Positions 22,111 to 33,273 of a DNA stretch of 64,000 bases are shown in pieces. How positions within the stretch are numbered: the stretch's first letter is position 1; every line of letters begins with the position of its first letter. The stretch comes from Castor canadensis. Taxonomy: Eukaryota > Chordata > Mammalia > Rodentia > Castoridae. Both the position numbers and the translations under genes were made by a program. The stretch covers positions 160,701,583-160,765,582 of the forward strand of contig NC_133390.1 of the NCBI RefSeq assembly GCF_047511655.1, given 5' to 3'. The notes beneath the pieces are model-generated. The model had not been told where the DNA came from and made no database searches. It worked only from the letters and a program-made list of their open reading frames with translations.

Positions 22111-22814
22111 CCTAGTTGGCTGTAAGTTCTGGGTTTTCTGATTTTTGATGGATAACTAATAAAATGGTGCTTGTCTCCTGGGTTTTAGCAAGTGTTACTG
22201 GGATCTGGTTCAATGTCACACGGTATCTGCAAAATGCTCCGATGAGGAGTGCCATGGAGGCACCGTGTGCTTATTATGCAGGTTCCTGCCTCACCATCAC
22301 CCCTGGCTGCACTTGACTGAGTCCCCTCTTGCTCCCCGGGAAATTGAAAGGCAGTTCTGTGAGCTCTCAGGAAAGCGTAGTGGAGGCTGAGTGGAGAGTC
22401 ATCCACAGATGAGTCAATTGCCTGAGGCCCGGGAACCAAATTGCACAAATAAATTGAAATTACAGCCCAGCTTGTTTTCCTAAGGCAGATAAAGGATTTT
22501 GATGGGTGGCAACCAGGGATTTGAGGCCAAGATGGAGCTAAACGGTAGGGGCTGTGAGAAGCTTCAGATTGAGTGGCCGTGTGTGGCTGGGGTCCTGGGA
22601 TCTTGGCTTTGGTTTCTTCAGTCAGTGAAGCCTTAAGAACTGGGCTGGAGGTAGACATGGTAGGGCAGTGAAAAACAAAAATACCCCAAACAACAGATCT
22701 GGTCCTGGGCCGGAGGAGAAGCCCTTTCCAGAAGCCCTGCCTCCGCCTGACTCCACCATCATGCTCAGAGGACACGGTGAAGAGACTCTGCTCCAGCTGT
22801 TTCCAATTTCTCTT
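22111..22814. other. Unique intergenic sequence
   Basis: Holds a 196-codon minus-strand open frame at 22185-22775 with no recognisable domain, no conserved start context and no splice support. Most likely a chance frame. Confidence 0.4.
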
Positions 22815-23024
22815 TTCTTTTTTGGTGGACGGGAGTTTAAATTCGGGGCGTCACACTTGCAGAGCAGGTACTGTACTACTTGAGCCACACCTCCAGAACA
22901 TTTTACTCTGATTATTTTGGAGATAGGGTCTCTGAACTACTTGCCCAGGCTGGCCTCAAACCTCGATACTCCTGATCTCAGCCTCCCAAGTAGGTAGGAT
23001 TGCAGGCGTGAGCTACCAATGTCC
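22815..23024 (-). mobile_element. Dimeric B1/ID SINE
   Basis: Complete in reverse, from the poly(T) near 22811 to 'gagctaccaatgtcc'. Confidence 0.9.
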
Positions 23025-23039
23025 ATTTGGTCTGATTTC

Positions 23040-23230
23040 TGTGTCCAGTTCCTCCGGTGTGATCTGCTATCTCCTGCCACTCAGCCTCCACAGGCCCACT
23101 TCTTTCCCCCTGGTCAATTTCTGCTCAATGTCAGTGTAAACCTGCTGCCTCCAGGAAGCTCTCCTTGTCCTCTCTAGTTCCGATGAACCACCTAGGTCTG
23201 CTCACCATTGTAATGATGGCTCTTCATGTA
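23040..23230 (+). repeat. L2-like fragment
   Basis: 'ctgctgcctccaggaagctctccttg' in parts corresponds to the L2 3' region. A further L2 end at 23760-23845 ('cacatacttggtactctgcaaatatgtgttgaat', in parts) may be the same element split by later insertions. Confidence 0.55.
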
Positions 23231-23254
23231 TTTGATTTATTTAATTTCTCATTT

Positions 23255-23700
23255 TAAATAACTGCAGGAAAGCTGCAAGAATAACACAAAGAACTCCCAT
23301 GTGCTCTTTACCTGAATTCAACAATCGTCGAAGGTGAGGTGTGGTGGTCCATACTGTAATCTCAGCTACACGGGAGGTGTAGGTAGGATGATCACAACCC
23401 AAGGCCAGTCTGAGGCAAAACCATGAGATCCTATCTGAAAAATAACTAAAAGTAAAAGGGGTTGGAATCATGGCTTAAGTGCAGAGCACCTGCAAGCAAG
23501 TGCCAGGGCCCTAAGTTCAAACCCAGTACTGCCAAAAACTGTTAACATTCTGTTGCATTTGTTCTCTCTCTCTCTCTATATATATATAATGATATATGAT
23601 TGTTTTCTCTGAACTACTTTAAAGTAATCTCCAGTCATCTCGTCCCTTTACCCCTAAATATGTAAGCATTATTTCCCAGGAAGGTTTTTCACTTATAAAA
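23255..23700 (-). repeat. Old L1M 3' UTR, split by a SINE
   Basis: 'gcaagaataacacaaagaac' before and 'aacattctgttgcatttg' after the SINE at 23332-23537 are adjoining parts of an old L1 3' UTR in reverse, with a (TC)n(TA)n run at 23565-23590. Confidence 0.7.
23332..23537 (+). mobile_element. Dimeric B1/ID SINE inside L1M
   Basis: Both arms; it splits the old L1 3' UTR at 'acaatcgtcg | ctgttaacattc'. Confidence 0.85.
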
Positions 23701-24081
23701 CCCCAGCATAACTGAATTACATGATTCTTTGAATAACACTCGCAGCCTTTGACTTAAAGGGAGGCTCCATGAGGGCCACTCCTGGTCTAGCTCATCGCAC
23801 CTGTCACATACTTGGTACTCTGCAAATATGTGTTGAATGTACAGGAAATCCTGACCTTGGGGGAGAAGGGAGTCATCATTAATTGCACAGCCCTCCAGCT
23901 ATCTGCCTTCTTGCTCAGCAAGCTGACTGTGCTGGATGCAGGTGCTGTTCAGTTGTCTGCTGACTCCATTTCTGTGGGGAGTCAGAATCTCACTGAGGTC
24001 AGTTACGGTACCCTAAGACTTGGCTTCTGTCATTTCCGGGTTGTCATTTCCAGTTGGCTCCAGCCCTTGCTCAGCTACCTT

Positions 24082-24172
24082 TTTATTTTTTTGGTGGTAC
24101 TGGGAATTGAACTCAGAGCCACACGCTTACGAGGCAGGCGCTCTACCACTTGAACTGCTCTGCCAGCCCCTC
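24082..24172 (-). mobile_element. ID-like SINE monomer
   Basis: 'ttttggtggtactgggaattgaactcag' (in parts) to 'gctctgccagcccc', full monomer in reverse. Confidence 0.85.
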
Positions 24173-24179
24173 AGCTACA

Positions 24180-25320
24180 GCCACCATTCCTCTGGCCCAG
24201 TGGCACCTGTTGGCCATCACATGTGGCTAATTGGCCTTGTGAGAGGGTTTCTGGCAAGGGCAGCTGGAACACCAGCCAATCTTCCTGTGCACATGTTCGT
24301 AGGAGGCGCTGGCCTCTGCCGTGGGAACCGCCCCTGAGCTGTGGTCCGCCAGGCACTTTGCCTACCTGCCCGTGCTGTTGGGACATTGTACCTGCTTGAT
24401 TGCTATAGAGGCCAGCAGAGTGGGTAGGTGTGTGCAGGGCACATAGGATCCGGGGTCCACCACTCACAGCATCCTGAGTTGGAGAGCCCACCAGAGATCA
24501 ATAGGGCTACGATTTTCCAAATGGGGTTCCCTACCTGCCGCACCCAGACCTCCCGGGAAAATTAAAGAAACACCACACCCATACCTCCTGAATCAGGACC
24601 TGGAGAGGGGACACAGCAATTCGTGCTGAGCTGGCCTCCAGGTGCTCTCAAGGGGAAATAGCAAGCCCGGAAAGGTCATACCAATCCTCTCTCCTACTCA
24701 TTGCTGCCCATCTGCAGTTTGTCGGTGTTTGTTTTTATTTATCAAAAGTAAACGGATTGCACGTTATTATTTCTCCATGGTAACCCAGCAGCTGGTTGAA
24801 AAGAAGCAGGTAGCACAGTCTTGGGGTCTCTGTGGCACCAAAGTAATTGTTGATTTCCCTCTGCGGGTCATTCTACCCAAGCCTGGCTTCTGTTTCTCAC
24901 GCCTTCTCCTTTCTGTTTGGCTGCACAGTCCCCTCTCATCTCATTATGGGCAGCATGAGTTCTAATCCTTCTAGGTTCTCCAGGAGCCTGCTGCACTTGT
25001 CCTCGCTTTTGAAACTAACAATTATACCAGGAGGTAGACTGATGGGAGCTAGCCCATTGGCTGCATTTTTATCATCAAAAGAATGTATGAAATTTTTCTT
25101 GGCCTGATTAATTTGTCTTTCAGGAATATGCATGCACAGAGTACAAAACTCAAAGGCACTGGATAAAGCCCCTCCCTTCGCTGTTTCTCGTGCATCCTTA
25201 CTGAGTCAGCCTATGTACACGAAGGATGCCCCTCCGCCTCCTTTCCCTTTTATCACACACAGAGATGGCAGCAGTCCATATTCACTCTCTGTACCCTGCT
25301 TCTCTACTCAGAATGTCTTA
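24180..25320. other. Unique block, candidate regulatory sequence
   Basis: Few repeats. It includes CCATGGTAACCC at 24775-24786 (X-box/RFX-like half) close to an AT-rich stretch, and homeodomain-type cores at 25105-25115 (TGATTAATTTG). No exon recognised. Confidence 0.35.
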
Positions 25321-25324
25321 GGTT

Positions 25325-25540
25325 GCCAGGCACTGGTGACTCATGCCTGTAATCCTAGCTACTTGGGAGGCTGAGATTGGGAGGATCATGGTTAGACACC
25401 AGCCTGGGCAAATAGTTTGTGAGCCCTCATCTCCAAAATAACCAGAGCAATTGGAGTAGGGTGTGGCTCAAGCTGTAGGGCACCTGTTTTGCAAGTGTGA
25501 AGCCCTGAGTTCAAATCCCAATCCCACAAACGCCAAAAAT
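25325..25540 (+). mobile_element. Dimeric B1/ID SINE
   Basis: From 'gccaggcactggtgactcat' to 'aatcccaatcccacaaa'. Confidence 0.9.
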
Positions 25541-25559
25541 AAGATGTCTTAGGGATTTT

Positions 25560-25683
25560 TCTGTAGCATTTAGAGTTGCCTCAGGGTGTTGCTATGTAGC
25601 CTAGCCTGCCTGGAACTTGAACTCTTCCTGCCTCAGCGTCCCAAGTGCTGGGATTACAGGTGTGTACTGCCACACCATCCCGT
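25560..25683 (-). mobile_element. B1-like SINE monomer
   Basis: 'gcctcagcgtcccaagtgctgggattacaggtgtg' (in parts): the 'tgctgggattacag' form is the classic B1 sequence, unlike the 'gctaggattacag' of the dimers. Confidence 0.85.
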
Positions 25684-25737
25684 CTTGTGCTTTTAAATAG
25701 CTACATATTCCTTGGTATAGAAGTATCATCATCTACT

Positions 25738-25935
25738 TTTTTTTGTGTGTGACTGAGGTTTGAACTCAGAGGTTTGTGCTAGCTACCTCTTAAGCCACAC
25801 CTCCAGGCCATTTTGCTCAGGTTATTTTGGAGATGGGGTCTCACGAACAATTTGTCCAGGCTAGCCTCAAACTGTGATCCTCCCAATTTCAGTTTCCCGG
25901 ATGGCTAGGATTACAGGTGTGAGCCATTGGTGCCC
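25738..25935 (-). mobile_element. Dimeric B1/ID SINE
   Basis: Poly(T), 'tgtgactgaggtttgaactc', then the B1-like arm to 'gtgagccattggtgcc'. Confidence 0.9.
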
Positions 25936-26269
25936 TCTCCATCATCTGTTTAAATAATCTATTTAACTATTGATGGAAATTGGAGTTATTTCTAGACTTT
26001 GCTATTTTTATTCCCATTTCACAGTTGGAAAAGGTGTGATTCAGAGAAGGAAATGGCTTGTGGACCTTCCCAAAACAAATGTTGACAACTTCAGGCATTG
26101 TTTAGCTACAAAATATTTTTAAAAAAGGAAACATCACTAATTCCTAATTTACAATAAAGAGCCATCCAGAGACTTTTCCTTTCCTGTCCTAACAGTGTCT
26201 TATTAAGCTTACTAACATTGCCTACTGCCTATTAAATAATTAAATAATCCTTTGTGGAAGTATTTTAAA

Positions 26270-26405
26270 TCTGTCGTCCTTGCTAGGTGATCATTCTCCT
26301 GAAGGCAGGGACCATGCTTCCCTTACTCCTGTAGCCCTAACAAGTACTATACTACTAGCGAGCACTGGGGATTTAGTAGGCGCTCAAGAAATACCTGTTG
26401 AATGG
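26270..26405 (+). repeat. L2 3' end
   Basis: 'ctgaaggcagggaccatgc' and 'ttagtaggcgctcaagaaata' are diagnostic L2 3' end sequence. Confidence 0.8.
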
Positions 26406-26439
26406 AGAGATGCATAGACCAGGATTGTTGTGTCTAAGA

Positions 26440-26630
26440 CAATGAGCTTGGAGTCCTGGCTGGGAGTACCAGCTGTGGCACTTACTGGTATACCACTAAC
26501 CCTAGACCCATCGCTCAGCTTCTCCATGTCTCAGTTTCCCCAGCTATGGAATGGGAACACCCAAGATCATTGGGAGGATCAAGTGAGTGAATGCTGAGCC
26601 CTGTGTGAAGCAAGGGCTCAGCAAGCTTAG
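26440..26630 (+). repeat. MIR SINE
   Basis: 'acccatcgctcagcttctccatgtctcagtttcc' (in parts) and 'gggaggatcaagtgag' match MIR core and 3' half. Confidence 0.8.
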
Positions 26631-26789
26631 GCCAGCACTGCTCTCAGCAGCATAGGCTGCCTGGAAATCCTGATGGGAGACGGAGAACTTTAAGGCCGAG
26701 GTCACTTGAGCTGGGCCCTAAAGAAGGAGTAAGAGTGCAGTTTCTGTGGCCAAGCAGATCTCTTTACTGAGTTCATCCAACTTCAAAAT

Positions 26790-27095
26790 GGAAATGATGA
26801 CACCGTTTCCATCTCCCTGGAAGAGGGTCTGACTGAAAGGCCCTCAAGAGGAAAACACTCACAATTAAAAGACACCATTGTTATTCAGCTGGAAAAGTGC
26901 CCTCGCAGGACAAGAGAGCTAATCCCTGCCAAATACGATTCTGCTTGGGCTGTGTATAATTGAATATTTAGTGTGGATTTAACCCAGGGAGCGAACTGTG
27001 CCATCGGAGCCAAGTTTAATGGGGCACTTAATAAATGTGGAGGTAATTAATACCAGCTGAATGCCAGGAGAAGCTTGTGCTGGCGGCATGACTGA
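26790..27095. promoter_or_regulatory. Candidate conserved enhancer, AT-rich with homeodomain cores
   Basis: A repeat-free stretch with clustered cores: CAATTAAAAG (26861), TATAATTGAATATTTA (26955), CTTAATAAATG (27027) and GTAATTAATACC (27044). The base composition and site density differ from the surrounding decayed repeats. The enhancer role is an inference only. Confidence 0.3.
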
Positions 27096-27099
27096 AGCT

Positions 27100-28380
27100 C
27101 TTCAGAGAATTGAAGTTATGGGTTCTTTGTGGGGGGAGGGGAAGGGGGAAGCAAGTCACCTGGGTCTTCACTACTGCTGTACCCTTCTCTTGGAGATCGA
27201 CTTCTACCTTCTCCAGGAAGCCTTCAGTCATTGACAAATGTGGTGTCTGATGCTCCTCCTGGGTCCCCATGTCACTCTGCACATGTCTTGTGTAGAACTC
27301 AAAAGAGCCTATGGTGTTAGTGTGTTGCTATGTCTGTCTCCCCCAAACCAGTACACAAGGTCTTGTCCCCATTGTTTATCTGGCATACAGTCAATATTCA
27401 AGCCAGGTCTGCTGAAATAACTTTTTCAGATCTCAGAACTGGGAAATCTTAGGCCTGGAGAATTTGGATTTTCTTCAGAAGGTCAGGCTCTCTGTGGTGT
27501 TCACACATGCTCTGTCTTCCCTTAGAAATTCTGTCCACTGCCCTCTGTCATGACCCAGCATTAACATGTAGCCCATCTTCCTTTGTAGCAGACCTGCTGG
27601 GAGGTTCTGGGGTTCAGGACCCAGGCACAATGACGTATAGACTCATCAATGTGGAACCCAGCCCTGACTTCACATCCTATAGAACACAGGAGGAGGACAG
27701 GCCTTGACCAACCAAAGCTAGTTATATGCTATGAAGCTCCTGGAGGCCTAGAGAAGGAGTCACAATGTCGTGTCCCTGCTGCCATCAGGCCCTGTTGCTC
27801 TGGGATGAACGTGCCCCTGGCCTGGCTGTACATAGATGACGTCCCCATGGCCTGGAGGATAGCAGCCCCTGCTTTTTGCTCTGTGTTCTGCATTCATCAG
27901 GATCTACCACATTCACTGTTCTCAGTTTCACTTGGAGCTGAACCTAAGGTGAGAAGGAGCTGATGGGAATGAACAAGACTCCAGACTAGACTCACCCCAG
28001 TCTCTGACTGACACTTGCAGCTGGCATTTCTGCCTCTGGGTTCAGAGTCCAGGGCAAGGACTGCTGACTGGTCACGGTTGGAGCCACATCCTTTCTCCAG
28101 CAAAGACTGGAGGGAGACCTGACTTTGATTCCTGGCTGTGACACTTATTAGTACCACCAGTGCTATGTTCCATCCACCTGCCATCATGGGAGAGAGGGTT
28201 GCCTCTTCCTGTTTCTTGGGCTTCCCACAAATGGTGGCTCAGATGTCAGACAACCCAAGTGACAAATACCAGCTTCTCCCCACACTATGAATTCATATCC
28301 TCTCCTATAATAGGAAAAGCTCTATCTCCCAGTCCTAGTCAGTCACTCAACAAACATTTATATGTACCTGTAGGAACTGA
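27100..28380. other. Unique intergenic sequence with weak L2 traces
   Basis: L2-like words near 27170-27310 ('ctccaggaagccttcagtc'). No exon. The 104-codon frame at 27649-27963 has no recognisable content. Confidence 0.4.
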
Positions 28381-28767
28381 GCTGTGTGCTATGTGCTAGA
28401 AGACAAGAGGAAGTGAAGATTACACTCTAGTGGGAGAGGACTGGCAGTAAATACAGCAAACAAGAGAACTTCAGATCATGATAAGTGCTGTTGAAGACAA
28501 GGCAAGGAGCTGTGGCAGAAAGTAAGGAAGGTTCAGAGAGAGAGAGAGAGTGAGACAGAGAGACTTTCTGTTATCTATACCTTGGAATAGAGAGGCTTAA
28601 CCCTCATTTGTGTAGCTCATGGCTTTATGGGGCTGGAGTTTGGGTAAACTTGGACTGAGGCACCATCTGTGCTCCACATGGTGTCTGCTGAGGTGTTGGA
28701 CTGGAGAATCCACTTTCAATATCGTTTCTTTATGATCCAAGATTTTATAATAAAAATTTTCAACTTT
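28381..28767 (+). repeat. Ancient repeat, family not named, with (GA)n run
   Basis: 'gatgtgctagaag..acactctagtgggagaggactggcagtaaata' wording recurs in mammalian ancient repeats. A (GA)n stretch lies at 28535-28550. Confidence 0.35.
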
Positions 28768-28976
28768 TACTTTTTTTGGTGGCATGGGATTTGAACTCAC
28801 ACTTGCTAAGCAGGTGCTCTATCATTTGAGCACCACCAGCCCTTTCCTGTGCTGGGTATTTTCAAGATAGTTCTCATGAGCTATTTGCCCAGGCTGTCTT
28901 TGAATGGAGAATCTCCTGACCTCTGCCTCCTGAGTAGCTAGGATTACAGGCGTGAGCCACCGATGCCTGGCTCAAA
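28768..28976 (-). mobile_element. Dimeric B1/ID SINE
   Basis: Complete in reverse, from 'tttttttggtggcatggg' to 'ccgatgcctggc'. Confidence 0.9.
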
Positions 28977-29215
28977 TTTTAGTTTTTGCAAAAGTTAAAA
29001 GAATTGTATGTCAAACCTTCTGCCCACCATCTAGACTCCAGACTTAGCATTCTACCACATTTGCTTTCCGGTGCCTCTATCCATCTCTTTATTTCCTTGG
29101 TGGCCTCTCTGATCCTTGATCTGATACCTGACAACTCTTATCCCCGTCTAACTTGGGCCTGTCACAGCTCAGTGGTCTTACTTCTTACATATACTTCTTA
29201 CATGACAGTTGACTT
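28977..29215 (-). repeat. Old L1M 3' UTR fragment
   Basis: 'tttttgcaaaagttaaaagaattgtatgtcaa' (in parts) and 'agcattctaccacatttgc' are reverse old L1 3' UTR words. Confidence 0.55.
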
Positions 29216-29732
29216 TCAGGACAATTTAAATCATGCTTGAAACTGACACGGGTTGGCCATGTTGTGCAATGGGTGTGTACAGTTTCTCTGAGGTCTTGGG
29301 GTTTCGGCTTGACTTTTTCAGCCCTAAGTTCTGGCAGCTAATGGAGCCACACTGGCCATGCAGATGAGCAAAACTCAGTGGGAGGCCTTGGAAAAGTGAG
29401 AAAGTAGCTATGCCTGCAGCAGCCACACTGGCCATCTTAGACCCAGAGAGTGGCAGGTTTCAAAGCTCCTGCAAACTGTATTAGTCAAGTAGGGCTGCAC
29501 AATGAAGTACATACCTCACACTGGCTTAAACAACAGATATTTAGCTTTTCACACTTTTGGAGACTAAGAGTCTGAAATCAAGGTGTCGGGTGGCCCCTTC
29601 TGAGAGCTGAGGATTCTGTTCCATGGCTCTCTCATCGTGAAACTGGAGTTTTGGACCCAAGGCCCAAACTCTTGGGCTTCTTCATGTCAGGTCCATCCAC
29701 TTGTCTCTATACACCAACTAAAGAGACATGGT

Positions 29733-29937
29733 AGCTAGTTGCTGGTGGCTCATGCCTGTAATCCTAGCTACTCAGGAGGCAGAGATCAGGATGATCACGG
29801 TTGGAAGCCAGCCTAGGCAAATAGTTCATGAGATCCTATCTTGAAAAAATCCTTTACAAAAAAAAAAGGACTGGTGGAGTGGCTCAAGGTGTAGGCCTTG
29901 AGTTCAAACCCCAGTACCACCCCCACCACCAATAAAA
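29733..29937 (+). mobile_element. Dimeric B1/ID SINE
   Basis: Both arms, from 'agttgctggtggctcatgcc' to the CCACC-rich tail, placed between the MLT1 part and the minus-strand LTR. Confidence 0.9.
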
Positions 29938-29939
29938 AG

Positions 29940-30547
29940 AGACATGGTGAAGGAAGAGAAAGGAGGTGTGTTACACGGCTCAGGATGCACTGTGGGAAGA
30001 AGCAGAGTAAGCCCTCAGCCATCCTAAGCCATCTTCCAGGTCCAGGCATAAGCTTTAGAGTTAAATAGACAAAAGAATTAGGAGCCAGGGACAAAAGGAA
30101 TGTACAGTTAAACAGTCCCAGTCACAGGTATGTTTCAGAGGTGGTGTGAGGCCTGGTTGGCCATTAACTTGTTTTCCAAGGGTTCCAGAGAAGTTGTTAT
30201 TGCTGTCGTCACTTGAGGGTAGCATCTGCTTTTCATGAGATAATTACTCCTTCTCCAGAGTGCAGCCTCATGACTTTAGGTAACTGTCTTCATTTTGGGG
30301 TGGTCTGTCCTGCAAGGCTCTACTGTTTCTTAGGAGTAGTTTCAGTCCCTTGTCATAAAGATGTTATCAATCAATTCTGTCCTTCCTTGATTCCAACGTG
30401 GCTGCAGGAAAGAATGGCTCACAGCAAAGGACAGTTGGTACAAAATGAAGACAGAGATGTCAAGCTTTTCTCCTGTTTTTAGTTAATTCATGGACCTAAG
30501 TAAGGAGTCAGTGCTTTTCAGCAAAAGCAATTTAGGCACCTCTTACA
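29940..30547 (-). repeat. LTR of the 1912 family, minus copy
   Basis: Its reverse complement runs from TGTAAGAGGTGCCTAAATTG through 'acctggaagatgg' to 'caccatgtctctttt', colinear with the plus copy at 30766-31360. About 600 bases, a plausible solo LTR. No coding sequence. Confidence 0.75.
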
Positions 30548-30765
30548 CTAGCTCCCAGTGATTTGCTAGTGACATTTGGCGTTTCCTGGTTGTAGAAATA
30601 TCCCCCAATGTTTGCTTTCATCTTTACATGACATGTTCCTTATGTGTGCATCTGTGTCTAAATCTCCTCTTTCTACCTTGGTTTGGGGCCCCCCCAATGG
30701 CCTCATTTTGACTTGTTTATCTTTGTAAAGGTCCTATCTCCAAATGAGATCACATTCCGAGGCAC

Positions 30766-31360
30766 TGTAAGATGTGCTTAAACTGCTTTTGCTGAAAAGC
30801 TCTGAGGGCCCACAATTAACTAAGAGCAGGAGAAAAGCATGGCATCTCTCCCTCAGGTTTTTTTCTTGTTTTGTTTTTGGTGGGGCCAGAGTTTGAACTC
30901 AGGGCTTTGCACTTGTCTTCCCCGCCCCGGCCCCCAAGTTTCATATCTGTCTTTGCTGTAAGTCATTCTCTTTGCAGTCACTCTGCAATCACCTTGGATT
31001 CCAGGAAGGACAAAAAAGATAGCACCTTCATGACAAGAGAGCCCCTGCCCCCAACAGTAGAGCCTCCTTAAGTAGAGCCAGACTACGATGATGACTCTGG
31101 ATTACAGGAACCTCTCCCAGTACAAGGACTGAGATAATGATTAGCAAGACCATAATCTCTCCCTGCCCCCAGTTCTTTGTCTATTTAAATCTATATAGCT
31201 CAAGTCTATACCTGGAAGATGGCTGAAGATGGGCTGAGTGCTCATTCTGCCTCTGCCCACAGTGTGTCCCAAGTCATGTAACAAATTTCCTTTCTTTGTT
31301 CTTCATCATGTCTCTTTATTCGGCTTCTAGAGGTGAGTGGATAGATTTAACATGTGGAAC
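30766..31360 (+). repeat. LTR of the 1912 family, plus copy
   Basis: Starts TGTAAGATGTGCTTAAACTG, passes 'tgtctatttaaatctatata' (possible TATA-like box of the LTR) and ends near 'catgtctctttattcggc'. An ID-like fragment sits at 30860-30935. It faces the minus copy head to head across 218 bases. Confidence 0.75.
30860..30935 (-). mobile_element. ID-like SINE fragment in LTR
   Basis: 'tttttggtggggccagagtttgaactcaggg' (in parts). Its 5' half is lost into a CCCC-rich stretch. Confidence 0.7.
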
Positions 31361-31900
31361 CCAAGGAGTTTGGGCCTGAGGTCCCAAACTGTAATGTCAG
31401 CACTAAAATATGATCTGAGGAACTTACCTTTTTTGGGGGTGGGTCGGGAGTGGGTGGTATCAGTGGTTGGTCTCTGAAGACTCTAGTCAGAAGATTTCTA
31501 GGCACTTACACCATGCAAGAGAAGTGTTCAGGCCGGATGGGAAAATGATAGTGAAGTTTACTGAAGGTGAGGGGAAGGTACCACAGGAGAAAGCAGTGGG
31601 CTCCGGTCAGATGGCATAGAGTCCCCAGTCTCTCCTTTAAAAGGCCTTTATAAATTCAAAGGGCAAATGGTGGGACAAATCTGGGCAGTCTGCAGGATGG
31701 GCTAGTGTGGTTGATAAGTTTGATTGACAAGGTCTTGTCACATAACATACTTGTCTAGGGCAAGTACAAGTCTTGTCCTAAATATCTGTTCCCTTCAACC
31801 CTCAACTTCTCCCCCCTTCATCTATTCTGATGCTCCAACCCTTCCCATGGCCTGGCCTCTCCCCCCACCCCGACCTGCTCTTTGCTTCCTCTCTTTGCCT
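31361..31900. other. Unclassified sequence following the LTR
   Basis: The first bases ('aacatgtggaaccc') also follow the LTR at 1912-2895 ('gacatgtggaacccc'), so they may be LTR-flanking internal retroviral sequence. The rest is unrecognised. Confidence 0.35.
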
Positions 31901-31904
31901 CCTA

Positions 31905-32500
31905 GCACTTGTTATTAGTCAAATGTTTTGTCAAAATACTCACAAAACAAAGATTAATTCTGGTTCACAGTTTCAGAGGTTTCACTCCATAGTCCTTGGT
32001 TCTGTTTTTGGTGGTATTAGAGTTTGAATTCAGAGCCTCACATTTGCTAGACAGGCACTCTACCACTTAAGCCACTACACCAGTGCTTTTTTGTGTTGGG
32101 TTTTTTCAAGATAGGGTCTCAAGAACTATTTGCCTGGGTTGGCCTCTAACCTTGATCCTCCTGAGCTCTGCCTCCTGAGTAACTAGGATTACAGGTGTGA
32201 GCCACCAGCACCTGGCTCCTTGGCTTGATTGATTCTGATGTAGAACATGGTGGTGATGAAGGCTACTCACCTCATACTGGGACCAGAAGCAGAGCAAGAG
32301 CATGCCTCCCTAGCTGGCTTTCTCCTTTTCTCCCATCTAAGCCCCCAGCCACTACCCACATTCAGGGTAGATCTTCTGCCTTTGGTTAATCATATCTGGA
32401 AACACCCTTGCAGCCACACCTAGAAGTATACTTTCCTAAATCTCCTAGGTGCTTTTCAATCCAATCAAGTTGACAATCACGATGAAATATCACTCTATTC
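31905..32500 (-). repeat. Old LTR-like repeat, split by a SINE
   Basis: 'tgttttgtcaaaatactcac', 'tggttcacagtttcagaggtttcactcca' (in parts) and 'ctgggaccagaagcagagc' recall MaLR-type LTRs in reverse. The SINE at 32003-32220 interrupts it. Confidence 0.45.
32003..32220 (-). mobile_element. Dimeric B1/ID SINE
   Basis: Full dimer in reverse from 'tgtttttggtggtattagag' to 'ccaccagcacctggc'. Confidence 0.9.
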
Positions 32501-32507
32501 ATTTTCC

Positions 32508-32592
32508 CCACCCCTTGTGGTTCTAGGGATTGAACCCAGGGCCTCCTGCATGCTAGACAAGCACTCTTAACACTTGAGCCATATCACAAGCG
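32508..32592 (-). mobile_element. ID-like SINE monomer
   Basis: 'gggattgaacccagggcctcc' and 'cacttgagccatatcac'. Confidence 0.85.
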
Positions 32593-32604
32593 TGAAGAAA
32601 GAGC

Positions 32605-32965
32605 TATCACACTGCTCTTTCTTCATTTCCATCTTAAATGTTATCTCCTCAGAAAAGCCTTCTCTGATTGCCCTCTCTTCATTGTATTGCCTGTGTTATT
32701 TCCTCAGAGTTTCCCTTTCTTCTCAATACGTCTTCTGGTTCTGTAAATATGTGTTTATCTGTATAATTGATCAGAAGGTGTGGTAGGCATTAATCCTTAC
32801 TCTGAAAGCACTGTGAGGATCAGAGGTAGGGACATGTTTACCCACTATTGTCTTTCCAGTGTCATAGTGCCTAAGCCAGAGCAGAAACTCCCTAAATATT
32901 TATTTAATGATTTCCACGTTTGGATCCCTAATTAATCCCTCAAAGTGTGGGATTAGTAAATGCTG
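32605..32965 (+). repeat. L2 3' region
   Basis: 'atgttatctcctcagaaaagccttctctgattgcc' (in parts) and 'ccctaaatatttatttaatga' are L2 sequence. Confidence 0.75.
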
Positions 32966-33029
32966 AATGAATTATTTCTGCCTGTATCCTCCAAAAGAGA
33001 CCAAGCTCCTTGAGGGTAAGATGGGTCTT

Positions 33030-33170
33030 GTTTTTTTTTTTTTTTTTCTTTTTTCTTTTGCTTGTTTGTTTTTGTTACTGTTGCTTTTTCCCCAGTGCTG
33101 GAAATTGAACCCAGGGCCTCAAGCATGCTACACAAGCATTCTACCATTGAGCTACACCCCTAGACCCTGG
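33030..33170 (-). mobile_element. ID-like SINE monomer with long poly(T)
   Basis: Poly(T) from 33030, then 'ctggaaattgaacccagggcc' and 'ccattgagctacaccccta'. Confidence 0.85.
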
Positions 33171-33273
33171 TCTCCAGCATTCAATCTCTCCTCCTCTATC
33201 CTCTATGTATTAGTTATCTATGCAGCATGATAAATTCCTCTAAAATTTAGGAATTTAAAACAATGACATTGTT

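Larger units (their letters stand above)
29480..30765 (-). repeat. MLT1-type MaLR LTR, split by a later SINE and LTR
   Basis: Left part 29480-29732 starts 'tgtattagtcaagtagggctgc' (in parts) with 'ggcttaaacaacagatattta'; right part 30548-30765 has 'taaatctcctctttctacc' and 'ctatctccaaatgagatcacattc' (in parts). These are the two ends of one reverse MLT1-like LTR (ERVL-MaLR), with the SINE at 29733 and another LTR at 29940-30547 between them. Confidence 0.75.

Noticed and set aside
22185-22775. 196-codon minus-strand open frame, the longest in the window
   Set aside because: No recognisable domain, low-complexity-free but biased composition, no splice or promoter support, and it lies in plain intergenic sequence. 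Probably chance.
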